The translations under genes and the position numbers were made by a program. This document shows positions 45,749 to 55,548 of a stretch of 64,000 nt of DNA, piece after piece (the first letter of the stretch is position 1; every line of letters begins with the position of its first letter). The notes under the pieces are model-generated. The model saw only the letters and a program-made list of their open reading frames with translations. It did no database searches and had not been told where the DNA came from. The stretch covers positions 51,763,949 through 51,827,948 of the forward strand of contig CP136065.1 in the NCBI GenBank assembly GCA_032622095.1, given 5' to 3'. Source of the DNA: Siphonodentalium dalli. Its lineage: Eukaryota; Mollusca; Scaphopoda; Gadilida; Siphonodentaliidae.

Positions 45749-46395
45749 ATTCTCTATATATTTAAATCCCCTCCCGCCCTGTTTTGTCCCCTCCTCAATT
45801 TTATTTTTATTTGGATATCTTTAAACTTTTTCATCATGTCTTAAACGTCAAATTACATTTTAATGACCATTAATCAGTCTCTTTTGATCAAATTGGACAA
45901 TATAAATCACCTTGTGTTCTACAAGAGAGGATACTGCTTCAATATTTAGAACTGTCCATGACCATTTGTGTTAGGAAGAATAAAATATAAAAAATAAAAT
46001 TGTCCCTCCCGTCCCATTTATCTGAAACAGTTGGTTGTAAATCTAGCTATTCAGTAATACTGGCATACGATATGGTTCTCGTGGAATCGTTATCCTATAT
46101 AACAGGGGACTTTTCAGCAACAACTCTTGGAAATTTCACACCATGCAAAGTATTGGTTGAAATTGTTCTGATAATCTGATTTTCCAGTATATATTTAGCA
46201 TGAAAACTGTTGTTTTAGAACACAAATCGCCACTTGTTCTACTTCAAGTAAAGTTTTTGGACTGCAATTGCAATTGTTCGGAGCATTTCCAGTTTTAGGG
46301 GTGGTAGGTTGGATATTCCTAACAGTTGAAAGCATGAGATACCGGTTGAAAAATTCAAAACCAACGGGGTGCAACTACAATTTTCCGAACTTGGG
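45749..46395. other. No gene supported; possible hAT relic
   Basis: 46280-46385 has inverse matches to the TTGGAAAT-rich family at 61486 (GTTGGATATTCCTAACAGTT, GATACCGGTTGAAAAATTC). No coding signal. Confidence 0.4.
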
Positions 46396-46685
46396 ATCGG
46401 GGCCTCGGTGGCTCAATCGGTAAGGGGTACAACTCCAAACCGTTTCGCCCTCCAGCGCTTGCGATAAGGGTTCAAATCCACATGTTTCCATCGTGAAATC
46501 GTTATATGGCGGAGTTACTCGCTGATGGCTGGTGGTTTGCCGCACATGGTCGACGAGTTTATCATCTACTGAAATCACTGTTAGATTAGCCGTAAGTGTG
46601 CGGATTCCTCCACCACTAAAATTGGCAATGTCGTGATATGGCCTTAGTTGCTGAAATCGACAATAAACCCAAATCAATCAATCCC
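46396..46685 (+). mobile_element. Complete tRNA-derived SINE
   Basis: Box A TGGCTCAATCGGTAAGG (46409-) and box B GGTTCAAATCC (46469-46479) form an RNA polymerase III promoter. The body continues to a 3' end GTGATATGGCCTTAGTTGCT, then AATAAACCC and an (ATCA)n tail. AACTTGGG on both sides (46388-46395 and 46686-46693) is the target duplication. 3' end fragments of the family lie at 6948-7009 and 52307-52345. The antisense 100-codon ORF across it is not a gene. Confidence 0.88.
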
Positions 46686-46693
46686 AACTTGGG

Positions 46694-47384
46694 TATTTGG
46701 TTGGACACCTCCAACGGGTCCGTTACCGGGGGGGGGGCGGGCTATAGCCACGTAACTGTCATAGAATAAAGATAAGATGCACACATGATGAGAAAAGCCA
46801 TGTCCGCATTCAAAAAATAGGTGTAAACAGACAGGTCCTCCAACAATAGATTGAATGGCTGCCACCCACTAAGACCATGATGAATTTCATTGTCACCTGA
46901 TATCCAATATTCACAGTATATATTAGGTTAGGAGCGACGCTAATGGGTTCCTTATACATACGTTGACCGAAGCGTGTTCAGAATCACCCCCGTGGCTGGC
47001 GTTGTAAATATTTATAAGTGTGGGTGTAAGCTGTATACTCTCCCTTCCGTATACTTCAGCGACCGGACTATGTAATGCGACGCAATCTCGTGCGGACCGT
47101 GAATCCGCATGATTATGTTGTGTCGGCTTCCGGGGCATTTAATTGTGTATGGCCATGATGCGGTGTTCCAGCGACTTTCTGATGTATCATATCTCTGCTG
47201 ACCTTGACTATCTCGATCGACAGGCCAAGCCCACGTAAGACACCTTAATGAAAGTGTCAATGACACTGTAGCTCAACTTGGAAAGGGAATAATTCCATGT
47301 GTTACAGTCAATGGAGCGATTAGGAATGCAGAATGTTGAAATGTCTATATAAGTAATACTATATTATCAACATATATATAAAGT
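46694..47384. other. No gene supported
   Basis: A G-run with GGGGGGGGGCGGGC lies at about 46729. Minus-strand ORFs at 46923-47266 (71 and 84 codons, overlapping frames) lie in a GC-richer patch and could be a decayed gene, but no domain, splice or start context supports this. Confidence 0.35.
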
Positions 47385-47950
47385 AAAATCCAAAACGGTC
47401 GCTGGCGGCTTTGTTTTTCAATGAAATTCAAAAACATTTGATAGATCCCATCTAGTAAATCAATATCAAGATAAATATGAAGTTTGGTAATGATTGGGTG
47501 AGGGAAGTGGACTGTAGGGTGTGCCATAGGATTTAGTCATGCAATGAGTAAAATCCAAGATGGCTGCCGGCAGCCATGTTTTATGACCGAATGACTCCAA
47601 AATGACTCATTATCATATACATGTCAATATTAACATCCATCACAAATTTCATGATGATCCTACCAAAGATACGCCTGTAACCCTTGCCACAGGATTTAAC
47701 CATGCAAAGAGTAAAATCCAAGATGGCTGCCGACGGCTATGTTTAAGGCCGAATGACCCCAAAATGACTCGTTCCCATCTACATGTCAAATTGCATGATG
47801 ATCAGACAAACAGTACGACATGTGCCCGTGCTAATGGATTGAATTTTGAATTATTTATTTTTTTGCCGAATGATCCCAAATAACTCGTTCCCATCTACAT
47901 GTCAATGTCAACACAATGATCCGACCAAAGGTACGACATATAGCCCGTGT
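47385..47950. repeat. Tandem repeat of about 163 bp, 3-4 units
   Basis: GTAAAATCCAAGATGGCTGC starts at about 47549 and 47711; a diverged start (AGTAAAATCCAAAACGGTCG) lies at 47384 and a truncated unit near 47860 (TTTGCCGAATGATCCCAAAT). Shared later blocks are GGCCGAATGACCCCAAAATG and ACTCGTTCCCATCTACATGT. A single unit is found inside the hAT-like element at 1108-1200. Confidence 0.8.
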
Positions 47951-48539
47951 TAAAGGAAATTGTTTACGGACGCCGGATACCAATTAAGCCATGACAATAG
48001 CTAAAACTTTACAAAGTAAAGTTGAGCTAAAAACCGCTTCGCTCAACATTGATACGTAACAATGGGGTTTACTATGTCAGATTCACAAACGCCTGAACCG
48101 ATTCTTAAAATTCAAACGCCAATCGATCAGGTAAAAGCTGTATTTCCCATTTGTTCCAATACTTCGAAAACGGACGTTAAACAAAACAAAATGAGTCCCT
48201 CTTTAACACAGGAGAAAATATACCGTCCATTTCAAATTCAATATTTATCGATAAAAAATCCCACCTTTTGTACAAAACTTATTCATGTGTCGACAGATAT
48301 AATGCGAATCTGCCCAAAGCAGTCGCATATTTGAATCCAGGTCGCCACGACAGGCCCCTGTTATGTAAAGCATAGTTAAGCCACGGAGTTCGATTCATCA
48401 TCTCCGTTTAAACCCTGAATTAAACACACATAAATGGCCATAATAGAACATATTCTACGTGGCCAACACATACGTACGTGTAAATACCAATAAATGAGGA
48501 TATATACATATACACCCACCGATAGTAACGAAAACGAAC
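47951..48539. other. No gene supported
   Basis: A 90-codon ORF at 48062-48334 has no domain. Nothing else visible. Confidence 0.4.
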
Positions 48540-48807
48540 AAAATATCCACAAAAAGGAACAGCCATCGTGTGAACAGAATGTAACAGAAAAGAGCGTTCC
48601 GTTTTAGTCTATTTCTGATATGGTCGACATAAAGAGCGTTTGTTTTACTTCTGTGCGAACAATTGGAAACTGGCTGTGACCACGGCAAGTATTTTTTCAA
48701 AGCAAATAAAGCCGGTATATCAACATTTCGTGTATGTATCAACCTATCTTATATAACTCCTTCCATATTACGTAGACAAAAAGTTGGAAGCTCGAATGTT
48801 CGTTTAA
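48540..48807 (-). mobile_element. Family R4 element, partial inverted copy (d)
   Basis: Reads on the minus strand GAACATTCGAGCTTCCAACT, ACGAAATGTTGATATACCGG and AAACGCTCTTTATGTCGACC as in the other R4 copies. Its TTAA end (48804-48807) is shared with the start of element F. Confidence 0.7.
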
Positions 48808-49403
48808 AGGGGTACTGTACGCCATTTTCAATAAATTCCCGGTGATAACAACGATCTATTATCGATACTATATAGAAATATAAGTAATTTGAGTCGAAGA
48901 TGTATTCTGTAAACGCTCAGGTTAATAGGCTATCTTAAAATTTAATAATTTAAAAGTTAATAATTTAATATAAATTGATTTTATGGCTCCAGCCATAAAA
49001 TGGCGTCTCTTAAAATTCGAATTTCCGTGTACAAAACGTAATCAAATTATAATTGAGGGATACTGGATTAGGAAAACAATTGCACACACGATCGTTTGAA
49101 ACATTATGCTTATACGGGGAGAAAACCCAAGCCACTCATTGACTAGTGACGGTACACTAACTTAAATGAGTATATGGGACTACTAAGCATATAATATAAT
49201 GTTTATTTGATTCATTTGGTTGAAAACTTTACAAAAATTACTCGACAACGACAATTTGTATTTTTGCATTCCGGTAAATTTGCCATCCGTAACAATACTT
49301 CGTACTCAACAGACTTTCAAAAAATGGAAAAGTTGTTAACTTATTCTCCGACTCGGGGATTATAGAAACCAACAACAACATCTTGGGTACAGTACCCCTT
49401 TAA
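48804..49403. mobile_element. Family F TTAA element
   Basis: Begins TTAAAGGGGTACTGTAC and ends GTACAGTACCCCTTTAA (exact 16-17-bp inverted repeat with TTAA). 600 bp of AT-rich sequence without ORFs. TTAA at both borders suggests the piggyBac superfamily; the TTAAAGG start resembles families D and E. Confidence 0.85.
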
Positions 49404-49503
49404 GGTTATGAGTTATAACCGAAAAGTGTGAAGACATATTTACTGTTTCGCGCGTTATTGAACTTGTCTTCAAACTTTTCGGTTATAACTTCATAACCTT
49501 AAT
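49400..49503. mobile_element. 104-bp hairpin element at TTAA
   Basis: TTAAGGTTATGAGTTATAAC plus CGAAAAGTGTGAAGACA pairs with TGTCTTCAAACTTTTCG plus GTTATAACTTCATAACCTTAA. The arms are about 37 bp around a GTTTCGCGCG loop. TTAA at both edges. Part of the right side recurs in inverted form near 36355-36390. Confidence 0.7.
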
Positions 49504-49652
49504 CGAAACAAGAGTTATTTCTTAAACGGACATGGCTAATTCGAGCTTCCAACTTTGTCAGGAGGCATAACATAGGTAGACAAATACACGAAATACTGAT
49601 ACCGGTTCATTTGCTCTGAAAAATACTTGCCATGGTCACAGCCATTTTATAT

Positions 49653-49831
49653 GGAGCCCCGGAAGTAACATCCGATTTTTTTATAAAGTCGTGGCCTCGA
49701 GAGTATGAAGTCGTGGCCACGAGAATAAAGTCGTGGCGACGACTTCATATTCTCGTGGCCACGACTGTCACGACTATAATATCGTGGCCATGACTTTATA
49801 AAAAAATCGGATGTCACCTCCGGGGATCCAT
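49653..49831. mobile_element. Palindromic MITE with GTCGTGGCCACGA units
   Basis: Ends TATGGAGCCCCGGAAGTAAC and GTCACCTCCGGGGATCCATA are inverse copies; CATCCGATTTTTTTATAAAG pairs with CTTTATAAAAAAATCGGATG. The centre repeats GTCGTGGCCACGA-like palindromes about five times. It sits between CCATTT and CCAACTG of R4, where other R4 copies are continuous. Confidence 0.8.
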
Positions 49832-50039
49832 AATTCAGTTTCCAACTGTTTTCATTTTTTCGCAAAAAAGTTAAACAAACGCTCTTTATTTCTACCATAT
49901 TAGGAATAGACTAACACGAAGCGCTCTGTTGTATGCCGTGCATATGGCTGTTGTTTGTTTTGGGACCCTAATACCATTCAACGTTGTATTTTTGATCGCA
50001 GTGCGTCTTTCGTGGAGATATAATGCCCATAGAAAGTCG

Positions 50040-50566
50040 TTAAAGATACGGGCGGCGTTGGCGGTGGATATGCTGTTAACATATTCAGCTATGTCAAAAC
50101 CGCCATAAACAGAAAGAATAGTCAAATATAGACAGACATTGTTCTTATACCAATCAGAAATATGGCATAAACAGTATGTTATTGTCAAATGTTTTTCCTT
50201 TGTTATGTAAACAAAAGCAAAAAACGTTACATAACCATGGCTTTTGTTAGATCCGGATATGGTAATCATAAAGAGCGTTATTTGTTACTGTTTTCCTGAT
50301 ATGGAAATAATAAAGAGCGTTTATATCATTTGTGTGTGATTAGCCAATAGAATTGCGCTGTGTTATGTAAACAGAAGCACAACTTCTGTAACACGATCAG
50401 GCTATTGTTTACGTACACCATCGTACGTCTTGACGACAATATACTATTTACGCGCTGATTATGTTTGGCATATGAACAAAACCATATATATTTTAATATT
50501 CCTTCTGTTGATGGCGATTTGAACAAACATGAATATTTCTGCAAGGAACGCCGCCCGTGCTTTTAA
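50040..50566 (-). mobile_element. Family E TTAA element, copy 3 (inverted)
   Basis: Begins TTAAAGATACGGGCGGCGTT and ends CGCCCGTGCTTTTAA. Closest to copy 1 (7443-7968). R4 sequence continues on both sides with one TTAA each (GTCGTTAA and TTAAAGTATTTGTCGACC), and the empty site is seen in R4 copy b. Confidence 0.88.
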
Positions 50567-50638
50567 AGTATTTGTCGACCTATTTCGATATCTGGAAAAA
50601 TGCAAAAGTGAATATTATTAGGTGTATTTTGGCGTTAA

Positions 50639-50961
50639 TTATTTACACACTAAGTTTTGCTGCATGTTATGATCAAAACTCTCCGCAAAGCTGGAGTATG
50701 CTGCAATAATAATCATTGATTATAAAAAAACACATGATTGCCATGATTTTATGACTGATTTTTTATTCATAACTCAATATAACAAATAAAACATTTAATG
50801 TGTACAAATAATGAGTTATTTGGAGACGTCATATTCAGAAAAGGCTGTCGACCTGCTGTCCCCAAAACAGAAGGATATATAAATCAAACAAATTAGTTAA
50901 ATAATTATATTATTTTTACATTTGTTTCGAAAAGAAAGAAATATAATCGTCTATCGCTCAG
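50639..50961. other. No gene seen
   Basis: AT-rich sequence without a supported feature. Confidence 0.45.
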
Positions 50962-51022
50962 TTAATAACATAGCTTGTATAATATATGGGTGGAATGTTA
51001 ATAACATAGCTTGTATAATATA
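50962..51022. repeat. Short direct repeat
   Basis: GTTAATAACATAGCTTGTATAATATA occurs twice with a 9-bp spacer, directly before the palindromic element (positions about 50962-50987 and 50997-51022). Confidence 0.9.
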
Positions 51023-51239
51023 TACAGTAATGCTCTAAGTAATCGACTTCTTAACCACAGCAGAATTATGGGTAACTTTTCAGGATTTAGTCGGAAATAT
51101 GGCTTGTTGCCATTCATCGGACAGCTCTCCCCGGGAGCTTTCCGATGAATGGCAACAAGCCATATTTCCGACTAAATCCTGAAAAGTTACCCATAATTCT
51201 GCTGTGGTTAAGAAGTCGATTACTTAGAGCATTACTGTA
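51023..51239. mobile_element. 217-bp near-perfect palindrome, mariner-like MITE
   Basis: Left TACAGTAATGCTCTAAGTAA and right TTACTTAGAGCATTACTGTA are exact inverses, and pairing continues without visible mismatch for about 97 bp to CATTCATCGGA and TCCGATGAATG. The centre is CAGCTCTCCCCGGGAGCTT. TA borders with CAGT ends fit the Tc1/mariner superfamily. No coding capacity. Confidence 0.88.
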
Positions 51240-51521
51240 GTTGGAATGTTTTGATGAGACGAGGTCATGTGTCAGTCATGATTGATGTTCTCAGTGATAT
51301 TAAATGGAATATTATTGAAGGAAATGGGACGGTAATCTTTTATAACTTGATTATAGATAAAGATGTTCCCATTAATGATTGAATTAAGTCGCTAAGGGCG
51401 AGCCATTCCTTGTTGCTTATATTGGGTCAGAGCGACCTAAAAGCAGTCACCATGCAATCATGTGAATTTTGCATATTCAATAGTTATGATGGCAATGAGA
51501 TGTGGTATGCATCAAGATGGC
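51240..51521. other. No gene seen
   Basis: No supported feature. Confidence 0.4.
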
Positions 51522-52022
51522 GTAAAGGCACGTGCGGTCTTAATTGTCGAAAATATTCATATTTGTTCCAAACACCGTAAACAGAAAAACATTAAAACGC
51601 ATACAGTTCCGTTCATATATACCATGACCATCGCGTAAACAGCATGTTGTCATAAAGACCTACGATATTTTACATAAGCAAGAGCCTGATTGTGTTACAG
51701 AAGACAGCACAATGCTACTGGCTAATCACACACAAATGGCATAAACGCTCTTTATTAGTTCCATATCAGGTATTCACCAACAAAGAACGCTCTTTATGTT
51801 TACCATCATAATATAAACAAACACCAGAAAAGTAACTTATTATGCTTTTGTTTACATAACAATGGTCAAACAAATGACCATAACATACTGTTTATGGGAT
51901 ATTTCTTATTTGTATACGGACAAAGTCTATCTACATTTTGATGTTCTTTCTGTTTGTGGCGGTTTTTGATGGGTGGAGATATTTTCGCAGGATACCCACC
52001 GCCAAGGCCAATCGTGTCTTTA
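51522..52022 (+). mobile_element. Family E TTAA element, copy 4
   Basis: Starts GTAAAGGCACGTGCGGTCTT (first T lost) and ends GGCCAATCGTGTCTTTAA. Nearly identical to 40509-41012 along the whole length. Confidence 0.85.
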
Positions 52023-52189
52023 ATATTGCGACCCCAGCCCACCTGTTAACTGTTATTGAATACTATATGTATACATGCGTTGATGCACATTTATGGTGTT
52101 TGTCGTGTATATAATATTCTCTTTTGAATAGCAATAGTTTAGTCAAGAAGATGAGCCAATTACGTCAACATATCCTCCTACAAATAGCT

Positions 52190-52306
52190 TCATATAGGAC
52201 ACAAATAGTCGAATAGGTTCACATAGGACCTAAATAGTCAAATAGGTTAATATATAGGACCTAAATAATCAAATAGGTTCATATAGGACCTAAATAGCCA
52301 AACGAC
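52190..52306. repeat. 29-31-bp minisatellite, 4 units
   Basis: AGGACCTAAATAGTCAAATA-type units start at 52196, 52225, 52256 and 52285. Confidence 0.85.
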
Positions 52307-52345
52307 TAAAGCGACGTTAAACCCTCAGTCAATCAATCAATCCAG
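52307..52345 (+). mobile_element. SINE 3' tail fragment
   Basis: ACGACTAAAGCGACGTTAAA followed by CCCTCAGTCAATCAATCAATCC matches the SINE 3' end. It follows the minisatellite directly. Confidence 0.65.
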
Positions 52346-52769
52346 AAAGCACAAGTGCACGCGGACAACAGTCCCACTCTTAATCAACATGGCCAACATG
52401 ATGGAAATGAAGTTTGTTTTACAATAGTCGATGAAAATATTAAATTAAATAGTGCCTATATGAGCTTATTTCGAATTGAATTAAGCTCATATACCACTGT
52501 TTTGAACTTGTCCCATTTAGGTCAAAAAAGAGCTTAATTGAGATTCAAATAATCCCTATATGGGCTTATTTCGTGTTTTAAATAAGTTCTAAATGAGCTT
52601 ATTTACGGAAGAATAGACTGATTACGTGGGAAAAGGTAATCATATTATCCTACATATGTGAATTGTACGGCAATGTAACTCAGTTTGGGGTTTTGTGAAT
52701 AAAGGTCGAGCCGTCTGGTTAAGAGAACCAACTCCGTTATAATTCTTGTCTTCTCTGGTGATGCATTAA
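52346..52769. other. No gene supported; TGAGCTTATTT repeats
   Basis: TATATGAGCTTATTTCGAAT, TATATGGGCTTATTTCGTGT and AAATGAGCTTATTTACGG recur between 52455 and 52605, spaced roughly 50-100 bp apart. A 60-codon ORF overlaps without a domain. Confidence 0.45.
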
Positions 52770-52871
52770 TGGTGCCTCTCGGATCTGGATTCTTGAATAT
52801 CTACCCTGGTAATGCACTAATTGTCCCTCTCGGATCTGTATTCTTGAATATCTACCCTGGTAATGCACTAA
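52770..52871. repeat. 51-bp tandem duplication
   Basis: GTGCCTCTCGGATCTGGATT and GTCCCTCTCGGATCTGTATT start two units 51 bp apart, each running to GGTAATGCACTAAT. In the plus frame they give two VPLGSxFLNIYPGNAL repeats within a 60-codon ORF (52769-52951), with no other coding evidence. Confidence 0.85.
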
Positions 52872-53327
52872 TGGGCCCAGGGTATCAAGACATGAGTAAT
52901 TACTCTAAACAATTGGTAACAGTTCACGATCCGTTGTATTTAGACTTTTAGTATCAATTAATAACAAGCATCATATTCATAATGGTGATATGTACGATGA
53001 TATGAATATTGATCTATCAATTGTGCTCTAAGATTAGCTAGTATATAAACAAATGTCAGGCTTTAATACTGTTAATTTACTGATGTGCTTGAAAACATTA
53101 CAGTCAGTCTAGAATCTAGTCTTACCGCTGGGTGTGTATGTCGTTTCCGGCTGGTTAGGATGTTCGGACTGGCAGTTTGAAGCACACGTGCGATTTGTCT
53201 GTTATGAGTTGCGTGTGCCTGACATTGTGATAATCATTGAACTATTCCTTCGCCAGCCTTGGGAATTGGTGTGCTTTACCAAAAATCAGGGAGCTATTGC
53301 AACAATGGGATTGTGCTCTAATTAATG
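52872..53327. other. No gene supported
   Basis: AATATTGATCTATCAATT and AATTAATAACAAGC pair weakly. Could be 3' untranslated sequence of the minus-strand candidate exon, but no AATAAA is seen on that strand close by. Confidence 0.35.
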
Positions 53328-53606
53328 TTATTCTTCAGAGTGCCTGCTGACCATGTCCAGGGGTTCAATTGTCGCTGTATTGTTGATGCTGAGGTCAAGC
53401 GGCTCATCCTGTACTTGGTCCGTTTTGACATGTGCATGTTCCAGTACATTTTCAGACTGCTGTTTTGGGTCTCTAGCGAAATCATCGCTGCTGCAGCCTT
53501 CAGTTGCTTCGATCTCCCGTCCACATTCGAAACCATATGCAATCAACTCGTCGGGCTTCCAGTTGTCTTGCTTCCGTAATTGAGGTCTCACTGGTCCAGT
53601 AATCGA
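53328..53606 (-). CDS. Candidate terminal exon, regulator-like tail
   Basis: The minus frame is open from 53606 to a TAA at 53328-53330. The product is hydrophilic and acidic: DNWKPDELIAYGFECGREIE, then DDFARDPKQQSENVLEHAHV, and a C-terminus with DEPLDLSINNT and EPLDMVSRHSEE. PLDLS is the short motif by which many transcriptional repressors bind CtBP, and VKTD nearby resembles a SUMO site. No ATG opens the frame; the longest reading starts at GTG, so it would have to be entered by splicing, for example after CTGGACCAG (about 53592). Overlapping frames on both strands are shorter or less polar. This could be the last exon of a nuclear regulator or a chance ORF. Confidence 0.35.
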   Translation of the reverse strand, partial: SITGPVRPQLRKQDNWKPDELIAYGFECGREIEATEGCSSDDFARDPKQQSENVLEHAHVKTDQVQDEPLDLSINNTATIEPLDMVSRHSEE

Positions 53607-53728
53607 CTAACTGGTAGACAGACCTGTCCGGGTTTACAATTTAAAACTGTTTGACGATAAGGAATCCACCAATAATAAACTTCCTCTTGTAGTTTTATGT
53701 CATTAGGCAGAACGTCTTCTAGCTCGCA

Positions 53729-54112
53729 TTAACCCTTTACCCAACAAACCGGCCAAATAAAGCTTCAACAGCCTAAAATATCTTCGGTCTGTCTCAATAG
53801 AACCATACAAATATGGATATCATTGGAACCGGCCACATTGTGATAGTTATAGTTATGCCCTGTGCCAATGCATTCTCTTATATATGCGAGTCGACCATAG
53901 GTCGCCTCGCATATATAAGAGAATGCATTGGCCTAAAAAAAATCTTTTTTTTAACACTTTTTTACCATTTTTTCTTACATTCTTTAACAATTTTATAATT
54001 TTTAATGTGTTAAGCCAATGCATTCTCTTATATATGCGAGGCGACCTATGGTCGACTCGCATATATAAGAGAATGCATTGGCACAGGGCCCTTCTGTTGG
54101 GTAAAGGGTTAA
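53729..54112 (+). mobile_element. Family A piggyBac-type MITE (A4)
   Basis: Complete 384-bp copy from TTAACCCTTTACCCAACA to TGTTGGGTAAAGGGTTAA. Two hairpins lie at about 53864-53932 and 54014-54082. It lacks one of the two GGCCAAAACC units of A1. Confidence 0.87.
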
Positions 54113-54198
54113 TTGCGCTCGGTGTTCTTCCATATACTCTGGCGGTGCTCCAATAAAGTAGAATCTGGGTTCAGCAGCCATTTGTCTTGTATTCGTGA

Positions 54199-54648
54199 AG
54201 GTTACAATCAACTAAATATTTCCCACAGGCGACAGTGTTAGGGGTTAAGCCATGCCCACGATTCATTACTGTACTGAGCCAAACTTTAAATATGTTTGCG
54301 TTTAGAACTCCACGTCGGACATAAGTTGTCAAAAAATAAATGGTGCCTTACCATACTTATTCCTGGAAATAAATTGGCATTTCCACAACTACCCCCTTTT
54401 GTGCACAACATTTCAGTATAGAAAATTAGCCCCACCCTTCCAAATTTGGCGACCAACGTAAACGCTTGACGAACAATCCCACACACATGGCCGAGGAATT
54501 AACATAGCCTATGAATTTCTTTTTTCTTTCACATTAAACAACCGAAGATATTATGCACAATTCAGCTGCCGGTATTTTTTTGTTATGCTGACTCGAGTTT
54601 CCCTACACAAATGCCAAGGGGCATAATTTCAATTATTTAGTTGCTTAT
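54199..54648. repeat. Direct duplication, left copy
   Basis: GGTTACAATCAACTAAAT to TTAGTTGCTTATAAC is repeated at 55549-55965 at very high identity. This copy has about 35 extra bases (ATTTCCCACAGGCGACAG onwards) near its start, flanked by a CAT/GCC-type microhomology. Confidence 0.9.
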
Positions 54649-55548
54649 AACATATACGCAACAAAAAATGTGTGGATTTTTGCTTAACATATATCAAATT
54701 GTCACAAAAAAACATAATATTAATCAAAAACGTGCTTTCCAGACAACAACTACACCACTTCTCCCTGTATTGGGCTGTATTTACCCCCCCCCCTTGTTCC
54801 CGACATTGGGCACAAAATAAAACATCGTCGGAGCACCTATGTTCCACTTTAACCTCCAGCAGACATCACACTATTGGAACCCTAGCTACATTTTTTCTGT
54901 TTAATGTCTTACATGACAACGTGCTATTTTTTAACAGAAGTCGCATGGCTGTGAAGTGTAGTTGACATAATTTAAAAAAAAGAACATAAATACTCAAAAA
55001 GCGGGATTTTCGAGTCGAAAATCATTTGTTTTGGTCGCAGAAAACACACATGGACATATATAACGCCGATTTGACAATGTAACTGGATGCCAGTAATAAC
55101 AATCTTCAAGACGCAAAAAAAAATCGCATTTCATTACATGGAAGGAAATGACAAATTTGCGACTTGAATTACCCCCCCCCCCCCCCTCGATTTTACGGAC
55201 TCGAAACTGGGATTCGCTGCGTCCGAGGTATTTCCCGGTCCACTCCCAATAACAAATCGAGAATATGGTCGGATCACTAAAAACGACGAGAGGCGGCTGG
55301 GCTCGTTTGTCCACTTTTCGGCTTAAAGGTGCACTATATGTCCCAAATAATTCATTTAAACAAAACACCCATTTTTGGGCATACAATCTGAATTTTGTTG
55401 CAAAGGGTTAATTTCCAGATTATGTGGCGCTGGGACACGCTTTGTGTCTCTAATTTTGTTCACTCCTGGATTTGATTTGATTGGTGGCCAAAATCTGCAC
55501 CCGTTGCCCTACAAGCCGATGATACCACAAAACACGATTTGTGCCTAT
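54649..55548. other. Spacer between the duplicates, no gene supported
   Basis: Contains C-runs at about 54786-54793 and 55172-55186, which disrupt the 97- and 130-codon ORFs. TTAAAGGTGCACTATATGTC at about 55323 resembles the start of a TTAAAGG family element, but no inverse end is found. Confidence 0.4.

Larger units (their letters stand above)
49522..50638 (+). mobile_element. Family R4 element with two nested insertions (c)
   Basis: Begins TTAAACGGACATGGCTAATT. The R4 sequence is interrupted at 49653-49831 (palindromic MITE) and 50040-50566 (family E), then ends with TATTATTAGGTGTATTTTGG and TTAA at 50635-50638. Without the inserts it would be about 410-430 bp, like copies a and b. Confidence 0.75.

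Noticed and set aside
46375-46677. 100-codon minus-strand ORF
   Set aside because: It is the antisense of a tRNA-derived SINE.
53325-53583. Plus-strand ORFs overlapping the candidate minus-strand exon
   Set aside because: They look like complementary-frame shadows; the minus frame has the more protein-like composition.
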